Shown: positions 11,201 to 23,700 of the stretch, piece by piece | How positions within the stretch are numbered: position 1 is the first letter of the stretch | Layout of the letters: every line of letters starts with the position of its first letter | Source: Parelaphostrongylus tenuis | Lineage: Eukaryota; Nematoda; Chromadorea; Rhabditida; Metastrongylidae | Length of the DNA: 64,000 nucleotides | Direction of reading: 5' to 3' | Assembly: GCA_019055375.1 (NCBI GenBank) | Contig: JAHQIW010007038.1 | Location: 140,424 to 204,423, forward strand | Notes under the pieces: model-generated | Told to the model about the DNA's origin: nothing | The model's database searches: none | What the model saw: the letters and a program-made list of their open reading frames with translations, nothing else | Translations under genes and position numbers: made by a program

Positions 11201-14200
11201 TGGTGGATCATGTGAATAAAATAAATAACAGTAGGGTGAAAACGGTATTGTTTTCTGCACGACCCGTCATCACAAGTCACTGTGCGGATTTCGACACTCT
11301 TGACAGACGATTCATTTCTCGCCTTTATTCTCCACAACTCTTCAGACATTTCACGTGTTGCTTCACCTGCTGCTTGAGGACTTTATTTTTTCATAAATTA
11401 CTGGAAAGCCTGAGCTAAAGCTTCATCGATTGATTTGTAAGGGTGTGTGTGTGTCGAATAAGGGCCTTGCTTCCTGAAAGCCTGCATCACCAGCCATTCG
11501 GCCATAGTCCGTCCAAAGAATCATTATTTCAAGGAGTTAAGACACTGGCAAAATTGAAAAGTTTCGAAACTTCAATTGACAACATTTCATTTTTAGGCTG
11601 TTGGTACATCGTTCGTAGAACATCATTTAACAATCGAGCAGTTGAAGGATTTATATCAGGATTCCTATATTGATCATGAATTTCCTGAACACAGTGACGG
11701 TTTATCTACAGAAGAAGCTAGGTGAGTAGTTGCAAAAACAGAGAAGTTTCAAGAGAATCACATCTCTTATCAGTAGAATTGACCTCATAATCGACTCGTC
11801 TCACTTCCTGAGGCGGACTTATTTGAACATAATGGATGGTGGTCATCTATGAAGTCTCGAAATCACTTCATATTTCATTTCGTTACTGAAGAACACTGCA
11901 GATGTTTTTTTCCTGTTCATTTTAGGAGACTACCATTTTCTCTTACAACAATTCTTCTTCGGACCTATTTTTGAAATCTCGTTGTGAAAGTCATATTATT
12001 TTTAACTCCCGCAAAAGTAGTGTAATTATTGGAGTATAAACTGGGTAGAGTCGTATAAACTTGTAATGAGTAAGCAGATGAATAGATACACTACATTAAG
12101 TTATCGAGGTCTTTATTTTCAAAAAAAAAATCTCTTTTCATATTTTCTGTGCAACCATTCTTGTATTTGGAATATATAACAATTTCTTCATACGTACTCC
12201 AATCATTTTTGCATATTTTATAATAAGAATGATGACTTCAAAATAGCGGACTGGAACGAAACATTTTATATATGAGTATTTTTGCCCTCATAAAATACTG
12301 CTATGGTTGATTCTTCCCGTAGATTTCATTTGTAGAGGTCTCGAAATCACTTCGTGGTATTCTATTTCGCAATCATAGAGATTCCACCAATATCGTTTTC
12401 CACTTTTTTTTTTCAGGAACTTCTATTTTCTCTAACAATCGTTCTTTTCCGGACGTATTTTTTGAATCTCATTCCGAAATTCCTACTATTTTTAGTTGCC
12501 AATTGTCATTGTCAACGAATTTATCTCAGTTTTTCTCCTTTCTTTCAATTCGAAGCATAAAACATTTGTAATATTTCAAATTATTGATTTTCTTCGTATC
12601 GTTCTTTTTCTGTTTCCGACAGTCCTCATGAATCTCTCAGTTCAGAAAATTATTATTCGCTTCATCTGCTGGCAATTTGCAAGCATCTGCCATCAATATA
12701 ACCAAACCAATTCATGTTCACTCTTTGGTCCCAATAATCGGTTATTTCCAAAAGAAAGCATTGTTTTGACACTCTAGATTGATACACAGATCCTTGTATA
12801 TGGTTGGTATTTCCTTGTTGGACAGATCTAAGGTTGTTAATAAGATACGGTAGATACGAAGGAGTAATATCGAGTCAATACACACTATCAATAACAACTT
12901 TGGATCTATTCAAATATGGAAACTTAGCTCTTTAGCTGGCACGAGGTTGGTAGACAACGTTGGTGTGCAGTTGTCTTTGGAACTTCTTGACAAAAATGGC
13001 ACGAAATTAGTCAATGCTTGCTGAGGTAGAGAGATAGTCGGCCCTGGAAATTACAAAGTGCGAGGAAAGTTCTGATATTTTTTTCGCATTTTTCATAGCT
13101 TAAACATTACTGCGTAATTAAATAAATTCATTTAACTGAAGGAATATTTACGTTTACCAGATCAGTAAATATGATGATAAACAAAAAAGTTCATAACGAA
13201 TTCTCAAAATTGTCTCCTTTGACTCCTTTGACCTCTTTATATCTGCAAAAATTGGAGGCGAATGCATGGCACATCCCTTAGGGATTGATCAACGCTGAGA
13301 GAACTATCTTTATCATTATCCTTTATATCTGCAGAGCCGCTTGAGAAAATTTCCGACGATGCTCGCACAAGTTTCCACCATAGTTTAGTCCTAAGCGCGA
13401 GTCAATGCCGTTTTGAGGGCGTCTACGGTGGTGCAGCGAATAGCCCGAGACTTTTCTCTCCAGTATCGGTCACACGTAGTAATCAATGGGGTTGAGATCC
13501 GGTAAATTTGACGGCCAAATGTCCTTGCTCCAAATGATTCCGACGAATGAGCACTAGCTATCAAACAAATCATTCAATGGGTCTTTAAAAGCCGTTTTCT
13601 TTTCATCTTTTTGTCCAAAAACTGAACGCAACCGATCTTCTAACTGCGCTTTTTCGGCTTATTTTTGACAATGTTTTGGGCACTCCACTCGCTGATCTCG
13701 GACTTTCCGAGCCATTTTGCGTATCGAACACTCCGAAATCCATTGAACTTGGAAACGGACTTTCTGAATGATTTTTTCGGAGTAGACGAGTGGTTGGACG
13801 ACTCTTTCCAGGACGGTCTTTTCTCCCAGTCTCTTTGACGGCTGTTTCGCGGCTCACAGACACTTGCTGGTTTGAAACCAGCTATTTCAACAATGTCTGC
13901 TGTTTTCATTCCCAACTTGCGCAGCTCAACTACTGCGATGCCTTCATTTTTATGATCAATAACTTAAGCATAACTGAAAATAGACATATCATTCGTTTCG
14001 AGTACTTTCTGAAGGCCACAGCTCAAATTTCAATATGCCACAAAATCATTTTTGAGCCCACATGATTGTGGTCATTTTTCTAACAGACCACACGACATAC
14101 GTAGCTCAAAAGTGATTTAGTGGTATATTGAAATCTGAGCTGTAGTCTCAAGAAAACACTCGGAACAAAGATATGATATATTGAATATACTAGCCCCAAG

Positions 14201-14684
14201 CAATCGAGTCTACAACACTCTGTGTTCGGTGATAATTTCACTGGACATAGGGTGTAAAACGTTCGTTGTCGCTAACTATTAGTGTGGGGAAGCGGTACCC
14301 ACAGAGATTAGCAAAAGACGGAAAGGGTAATTGCCCGACTGACGAGAATGCAAAGTCGAAACACGTGTATCGCGCTTTATAAGTCAGCCCTTTTCTAACA
14401 GACTACACGACATTCGTGGCTCAAAAATGATTTTGTGGGATATTGAAGAATGACCAATAAGTAAGGCACATTTTGCAACAAAATTAAACAAAGAACTCAA
14501 TAAAATTATCAGAATCAAAAAAGAAAACACTTTGTTAATGCCAAAATTAATAAAAATACAAAATTATCAGGACTTTTCTCGCACACTGTATACTTGGCTG
14601 GTTGTGAAATGTTATATGGGCTTCGTTATGGTAACGCTCAGTGGATTGCTGGTTCAAGTTGATGATTGATGAAGTATATATATA

Positions 14685-14725
<41 letters not shown>

Positions 14726-17700
14726 TATGCATACTTATAGAAAATATATAAAGTATAGTATAGCGTGTATATATGCGTGTATGCATCTACATATATATAT
14801 ACATATATATATATCATATATATATACATATGTATATATCTATATCTGGGTCTCAGTAGAAGAAAGTAGATCCACTGCAGGTCACAGTTATATCAAGTAC
14901 ATTTTCAAGGTTCAAGGATGAAGGATTTCAGGAATTACTCGAGAGATAGTTCAAGTTTATTTGATTTTTTGAAGCAAGGCTCCTGATTCAGACTCAAGGT
15001 GACTACTAAGGTCGGAAAAGCGATCGCTTATGTGGTACTGAGGATATGATGAGCCAAAAAAGATCACGTATACGTACTCTACCATACCGCTGACCAGTAG
15101 CAAATCACGTCCTCTAAACGCACTTCTTTATGCACCAAAATCACTATTTATCTAGTGACCACTATTGAGTATAGGCACAGCGAACTGACTCCTTGAGATC
15201 ATCACACTGAGGTTATTTTTTCTTTGTTTTAATGGTAGAAAAGAAATAAGTTGTAATTCGGGAAAAGGCAGGTTTGAGAGCAGAATTTTGAGCCAGGAAA
15301 TTGGCGCACGCACCGAAATCAATGCACATGATGGTGAAAAGTTGAGATCCTCTGGTCTGGAGTCCTTCTAATCACAGATAGTAATATTTGAGCTTCAAAG
15401 AAATGCAACGTCGGCGCGAATTAACCATAAAACTGGGAAAGATATCTGAGACATCTGCATGCCACATCATGTAAAAACGTCTCATTTGGAAGAATTGCGC
15501 AGCTTACACCAAGCCTATTTTTGGATTTTTGTATCCACTCTTTCGGACAATAAAATTGATCTTATATAGTGATCAAAAATGAAATGTTAGCCAATTCCCA
15601 TCAAATTACCGCTCATTTAACCCGTTCAAGAAAGGATCTTTATATTCTTGAGTGCAGAATAAAGTTTTAAGAATCGAGGTCCTCCACAGAGCAGCTATTT
15701 CTAATAAGCGATTATCTGATTAGAAAATGTGTTTGAAAACAGGTATATGCTCCAAAAGAAATCATCAAGAACAAACGGCCTCTATAGAGATCATATAACG
15801 GTTCAGTGGCTTCTAACAAAGAGCTTCTTTAAAGGTCATATTATCGCGCAACTAACATATTCCGGATCACTTAGACATTATAGACTCATGCAGCGATCAA
15901 TCGCCCTCTAAAAGGCCCTCTAATCGCTCTATTATTGTCCTCTTTTCTTATCCCGCAATTTTTTCTCTTCTTTTTCTTTTGGGAAAGGAACAATGGAACG
16001 ATAATCTTACGAGGCTCAATGAACCCCGTTTTTCCAGTCCCACATTTAAAATACACTTACGTGAGCGCTCATGAAAGCTGTGCTGCGATATAGGTTGGAG
16101 AAAAAGTTCTGAGAAAGTGCTTGGAATACATTTATTTATGCACCTGTTACCGAACAAAGACAAATTCAATAGTCAAAGTACTCACCTTCAACTTCAAGCA
16201 CTTCCTGCCACTTCTGCAAATGATCGATTCCACGAGCATAAAATTGACTGATTGATTGATGCGTCCACTTGCCACGCATTTGAACCCAACAGCCATTCGT
16301 GCATCATAAACAACCTAATTTGCTCCCTTGTTAACTCCATCTTGAAATATGTTGATAAATTACGTACCAATCAACACGGGAGAAGACGGGCTTTCAAATG
16401 AGCCCATAAACCCAAAAAATGGCCTATACCCAAAAAAGTTACGAGCATTTTCTCAAAACTTTTTCCCAACTCATTAAATGCCTTCTTCAAATGGGGCGGA
16501 ATGAGTTGACAATCGTTATTTGTGTATGACGCATAGTTGTTCATATGTATTAGATCATTTTTTTCTGTTCAAAGGCGAGATCATCTATTACCAGCTCTTC
16601 GTGAGCTTTGCATTACGGTTAAACTTCGCATTTCATTATGTCTACCACATTTTCTGGTAAAGCACTTTATTGAAGCATTTAAAAAAACGTGAATGGATTG
16701 CAATACCAAGTGGGACGTAGGACTAATACAAATCCGTTACTTTTCCGTTTGGTAGCACTGGATCGAAAATCGATCCTATTCGCTGGATAGAAACTTCCAT
16801 AAGAGTGTTCCTGACCGTTCGAAGGCTTAAACCTCTGGCTAGAGTTGTATTTGGTCGTTTTTGGAAAAAGTTTCCTTGTAAGGCTCCAGCGAAAGGAAAA
16901 CATTTGTTTGACACGCATATATTTCTGGCAAGACAGAGCTCATTTTTGGACTTTCTGTAACCATTTCGATACCGTATAATTTACCGATTCCAACGCTGTA
17001 CTAATTTCTGGAAAGATCATATCTTTGCGGTGTAGCATGGAAAATTAAATTGATTCACATAGGGAGCACGTGTATTCCAGCTAATCTATGGGGTGGCAGG
17101 CGGGGCGGATGTGGCGATACCAATACGGCAGTCAATCGATTGTCTCTTTGGCGATCACATGGAAGTGCGATTTTTGTTACTCAGTTAGGAATTATTTCCT
17201 CGCTTCGAATGAAATTCAGATGAACATTTGAATCCGAGACAGAGATTTTCTCTATACGATGGTCGTCTTTTCGAGCTTTAAACGAAGTAATAGTAGATTT
17301 GATCTGTCAATGTGAAGCATATTTTTATTTTGCATTTCATAGCGTTATAAATGAGTGTTTTCATATAACGGTCATTTATGGCTTGAGTCCGAGATTTAAA
17401 GCTTTCGAATGACTGAAACACTCCTACAAAAAGTTCTTGTCTAGCGAAAGGGATCGGTTTCTGATCGCGTGCTGCCTAACGGAAAAGAACCCACATACGT
17501 TTTTGCTAAGGCTCATCACAACCATTCAGTTGCCTAAACCATTCTGCCATAAGCTTGCGCAGTCAAACCGAATTAGAATATCTAAGGCATATCGCGTCTT
17601 TTCATTCAGGAGTTTCTTATCCTATTATTGAAAAAGCTATTGAAGTGGAAAGGAAATTCCCGAACTTTTCTGTTTTTGTGTAATTTTATCCGTCTTTTAA

Positions 17701-20700
17701 CATGTAAAAAAAGTCTTAAACAAGGTATTTTCCTTCAACTTCAATCACTAACTTCCACTTCTCGAGCATTTCTAAAATTCCGCAGCGACAAAACTCGGTG
17801 TCTCTCGAAATCAGAGAATTCTTCAAGTACTTTACTCACCTCATCATGTTTCGGAAGCATTTTCTTTCAAGAAGTATTGCAACGATCGGGAGAGTTGAAA
17901 ATCACTAGGGTCAAAGTTCGGAGAGTAAGGCGGGTGGTCGATATGATCTCAACTAAGTTCTTCAATCTTTGCGTCAGTCAATCTTTAACGATCAGGCTTG
18001 CATTGTTGTTCCATAGAAAACAATTTGAGCTCATCGCGGACGATTCAAACGTCGATTCGACTCATTACCATTGACAACAATAGACTTCCAGATTGGCTGT
18101 CTGTCCTTAAATCCAGCAAACCCCAGTACTCAACGCCGCGGGCTGACCAGAAAACGCAACCATTGTTTTTTGTGACGAAAAAATCTTTGGTGTCGCACTT
18201 GTCTTCATCACCGAGTGTAACGTCATTCGTGGTGAAAGTCCGAATTCTTGAAGCTGATCCATTTTTCATCTCTGTAATCAAACAATTGGATAAGAACAGA
18301 ATCTTATTCTGACGACTTCAACAAAGTTTGTGCTGCATTCATCCCTTTTCGTTTCTGCGTTTCAGTCAACTCAGCAACACTTGAGCCCAGACGATACTCG
18401 TGTGAGCATCAATAACCGTTACTGTTCTCGAGACAGTTCATCTTGAAACAAATGTTAAGTGTTATGTTTGAAATAACCGCAAAAGGCTGCTCTAATTGAT
18501 AGTGAAAGCAAAAACTCAATGCCTTGAAAAATAACCAACAAGAACGAAAAAGTCTGGAAAATTTCTTGTTCAACTGGACAAGACTGGAAGTGTTTTTATA
18601 GTGGAGACTTGTTACAAATTTGAGTGATTTAGGAAACGTCTACAAGATGGCGGTTACAATGTGTTGCCTCCACCGAAGGAGGAAAGTATTTTTCGATCGT
18701 TCATAAAGCAGTTCCATTTCAAATTCTGGCTTTTATTAACGGGTTGGTTTCTCTTCAACAACGACTAAATTCATGCATAGTTTTTTCTTTCTATTTCAAA
18801 ACCAAACTTTCCGTTAACAATTTCATAAGCTACTCTGATGATTTGCTCTATCTGAGCACGACAAGCCTCTCATCCATTCGGCATCGAGAATGCTAAGAGA
18901 CTTGATTGGACCCACATCAAATTTCCACTTCGACGCGAAAGCTCTCGAGTCCGTAAATCTCAGACATAAAAAAAACGATTCGACCGGCATTCATCGACAT
19001 TCTAAACGAAGGCGAAGACTTCCCAACAGCAGCCGTACCCTAACAGGAGATGTCCGGAAACCTTGGTGGATGATGAATGCACGGAATTGAATCGGATGCA
19101 GGACGTAGCGGAATTGAGGCAATAGCTTTGGCGACAAAAGATGTAGAATAAGAAGTCCTTTTGACATAGAGTTTAACAATAACAAATAGAGTTAAAAAGA
19201 GAATCTGTGATGAAAATTTTGATAGGTATGGCGATAGCCATAAATCTATGTGCAGGTGTTATGTTTAGGTGCTGCCTTTTTATCGATAGCTGCCTACTTT
19301 GTACATTATGCGAATGGAGTCAATGAACCGTTGAATCTCTACTGTGCATTTATTCTCCTGTTGGTGGTGCTGTTCATGTGTATGCTTTCTTTATGGCAGG
19401 AGAATAAGGCAAGAAAGGTAGAGTATTTATCTCGATACTCTTAATCGAGCCTTTTTTACACGGTTCGATATCACAATTTACTGCTCAAATCCTAGCAATT
19501 CTGGCATTTAATTCGCATCCTCGCATTCATCCTCCACAAAGGTCTTTGAATATTTCACACATTCCTTTGACTGCTGCTAGAGTATTTCGTGTTCTTTATG
19601 AACATCATGGAATGCTTGTCGCGTTTTCTTGCAACCAGGGATGTAGCGCAGTTATTAGGCGTTTGCTGACTGACTGCAAGAGAGCATCGAGGAAGCTGTG
19701 GTTGAGTGGATAGTGACGCACGATATCAAGAAGAAAGGTGCTCGTATTGGTCAACACCCTCCACACATCTCTTGCGGTTTTTTGGCATCGTTCTAACTTG
19801 GCCATTTTCAAAAGTGTAGGGCGATTTGAGTGTATATAATGACAATCAAGATGACGACGAATTTCTCAAGCAGCAGTTGAGAGAACGCGGAAAAAATTTC
19901 TAAGAGAACTGAGTGATAAGAAGAAATTCAACCTCAGACAGCAGTTGAACCCGCTTTTCATCCATATCGGGGATGCACCACCGAGGCCACCGCTTACCGC
20001 TCAATGTCTTTCTATCGTAGCTATCAGCCACTAACTATCAACAGGTTTGGTCGAATAAGCAATATCGCTCTATAAACCCACTTAACTGACAGCACTGTAT
20101 TTATATAATTCCGAGATTTCTTATGTTTTTACTGCTTTTTCGCAGTGTTATGGAAATGTTGGAAACGTTCGAAGATCTTCGGGAGTGTGAATACGAGGAA
20201 AGTAATCGAATGCCAAACGTAATGAAAAGCGCCTAATAATGTGATGACGAATACGGTCTTTACATGAATTCATCCATCTTGATTACGGCACTTCCACGTA
20301 TACGGCAGAATTAGATCCAGATTCGTTAGGATACGGTGATGCTGCCTTGTAATCTCCCAACATTTCTGGATCCGTTTGAAGTGTATATTGTATCCATCAA
20401 CCTCTATGGTGGCAAGATAAAGTAGCACTAATTCGACAGAATATGTTTTAGGTGATAAAAAACTTCTCAAGGCTTCTGCCATCAAAGGCGATAGTTATTC
20501 GAGACTGTGAGGAAAAAGAAATCAACATCGAAGACATTGTCGTTGGAGATTTGGTTATCATTAGGTTTGTCGATTTGTTTGGTTTGTCGCATGATTTCTA
20601 CATGAATTGATACGTATGAATGAAATAGTCGATGAAAATCATTCATGACACATTTTCTTCTTTGCATCACATAGCCCACTGCTTTTCCACATTGCAGTTG

Positions 20701-23700
20701 TTTTTTCTGTTTTCTGACCTGATAAAGAAATGATCGCTATTTGAAACCTTCATAAAATTTTTGAAGTAACGTTTAATTTTCTTGTGCCACCACACTTGGC
20801 CATATGTTGCTATACAAAGTTGCAAGAACCAAGCAACTAAGACCGCGAACTTTGCCTTGGTCTCATGGAGCCTTTTCTACTCAGCTATCTCGTATCCGAA
20901 GCAACTCGGCAACTCTCTGGAAATCTCTGCAATAAACCAGATACTGGCGATTATTGTGAAGAAAACTTCACATTCAGGGCCACAGAACAGGCCATCTATC
21001 TATGCAATTTTTATCTCGTTAACATGAAAATTGGGATCCTAATCCTATTTGTTTTCATCAACAAAATTGCCTCGGAGTTGAATACCTTAAGTCGTTGTTC
21101 AACGATGGCAAAGAGGGCCCTTGACGTCAATTCTTCCCTGAGGGTGCGCTCCATCCAACTTCATCATAAATAGCTAGAGGTGATTGAATGCATATCTGGC
21201 CTTTATACTAGCTCACAATGGCCTACTGATGTATCAAGTCAATTCTACTAGCCTCCCACACAACTGTGGCACTGGTTCATCGACGCCGGAAGGATTGAGG
21301 CTTTGGTGAGCCCTGAGCGCTGGTTCGAAACATCGACCACGTGTGCGTCGCGCCTTCGACCACTGCTCCATCCGTGCCACGCACTAACATTGTTGTCAGT
21401 TCACCAAGCTTACTGATGTGGTATAAGTTGAATGTTGCTGGACAGCAATTTTTCTTAAATCAGATTCAAGTTTATTAAAATTTTAGTCTATCTCTGTGAA
21501 TTATATGAGACAAAGGAAGCTTTTTGATCTAAGCATCCTATAATGTCGATCGCCTCTATGCAGACTGTCGAATCTTTATTGACAATGTTTTTAGAAAAAA
21601 AAATTCCCCTTCCTACTCAATTCTTATAGATTCGGGATTCAAAAAAAGCTTTGTTTCGAAAGGTAACGAATGACATATGCAAGTAGGAATAGTCTTAAAA
21701 TCTCTAAGCATGTTACATTGTGCAAGGAAAATACAGCGAACTTTGGTTATTTTGAATTTCTTCATCAAGAAACGCTCCATTCGATCCACAGAGATTTCAA
21801 TTGTAGATCGGGTTATCGAATACCAGCTGATATTCGAATTCTACAGACGAACTGTCTCACGATCGCTGCGTCCGAAGTGACAGGTGACTTGCTGACTTTT
21901 TTGCCTGTTACCTTATAATTCAAGCGTAAGACATAATGTTACTCGGGGTGCTATACGATGATCTTTTATACATTTATGTAATATGTTTTAACAGGTGTCT
22001 GAGTAGCTCACTAGTAGAGATGTTAATCGATACATTCGACTCCTCTCCATTTCAATCGAACCTCGCATTTCCCATCCGGCCTCTCCACGGTGTTGAGAAA
22101 TTGGCCCTATGTTTTATCAAGAAACGTTCATCTGATCCACAGAGGTTGGTGACAGCCTGAAGAGAAGACCTGGAATTCCTCTAGTAAGGCTATTCTGAGG
22201 AAATTTTTCTCGATCAGGATTCAGTGGCAATCGTAAATAAGGCGAAGTCCTAGAGTGGTGAAGCATACACATTCAATTCTGAAGAGCGCCGCGGATATTG
22301 GATGGGCAGAAACGGAGTTGTTTTGAATAAGCAGAAGAGGAAACACATGTAAATTAAAGCAAATTGAAAGTAAAGCTAAGGTAAAAAATGAAAACAGTTT
22401 ATAAATAAATCAATCATGTTCGAATACATATTTTTACCTATAAATATAAATAAGTGATGCATGTTTATTATAATATATATATAAAATATAATATATAATA
22501 TATATGTATGATAATTACATATAAAAATAAAATGAATGTTATCTACAACATGATTTGACAGCAGCTTTTACTGTATTAGTCATTATTCATTACCCTCCAA
22601 AAAAGTCTGGAATCACTTTTCAGAGCATTTAGAAGCTGAATTTTTGTCGAACCCGAAGTACAGAATGAAGCGCCCCAGTGAATAGTTGCGTGACACTTCT
22701 AATCTCTGCGCTACATGCATTTTTTAAATTTTTTCAGTTATTCAATTGGGTTTTGCCACTGAAGTTTTCAATAAATATCCGTAATACAAAGGCGAGTTTA
22801 CAAATTAAGCGCTGTCTTGAGCAATAGCTAAACTACCACGTATATTGATCAACGCTTTCACGCTTAACTTCAATAGTGCAAATCCTCCTCATATAACTAA
22901 ATCATATCCTTCTGACAGAAAAGAAAATTAAGAATAACGGTCTGATATCAGGACAGATGGCTCCGGTTGAATGTACAGCAGAAGCAGCCGCCTCGTATGT
23001 GTCGGTATTCGACTCCAGGAATGTAGCCTTCAAGGGCTCATACTGTACAGAAGGCGACGGCCTAGGTATTGTGATCCGTACGGGAAAATTCACGGTAAGC
23101 AATCTTTTCCTGAAGTTTTTCTAATGTTACATCTGTTCACTATCAAAGTAGCGCTCTTTGCCGGCTAAATACTATACAGAACATCCGATTAAATACAGTG
23201 AAAGTAAAGTATGCTAAATATTGTTATTTGATAAGATTCGTTTGCTTTTTTGTGGCCTATGCTTTAGACTTAGTGATATAATATTACTAAAATTTTGGTG
23301 ACTGCCCCGGTAAAGCTTTCACCTTAGGTCTCTTGCGCCAATGTCTTTCACCTGAGCAGTCATCGATGAATTTAGTCTGTAGGTACTTGGTGGAATTGCA
23401 AATCTGCACACACATTTGCCGCCGGTGAAAACAAAACTGCAGAGAGAGCTTCGTATTATTTCAAAATTCATATCGATATTGGCAATCTGTATGGCAACAG
23501 CAATGTTCTTCATCGGATGTATTGTCGCCAAGTAAGTGAATTCTTATAGCTGTATGAAAGGCTGTAGCAGATGAGGATGATTGGAAAAGATGAGATTATA
23601 AGAACAATATTCCTAAATGGTTTGCCCTCTCATTATGGCTGGGAAGTGTTCCTGGATGTCGGACAGTACAGCTGGGGATTCAGCACCCTAGCAGAGGCCA

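Larger units (their letters stand above)
11722..18632 (+). other. ATPase intron 4 (6.9 kb)
   Basis: Holds the local direct repeat, both mariner remnants, the type 3 inverted repeat and a TA microsatellite. 14900-17690 has no recognised element. Confidence 0.7.

Noticed and set aside
17628..18312. Plus-strand open frames of 148 and 104 codons
   Set aside because: They are antisense shadows of the mariner transposase remnant read on the minus strand.
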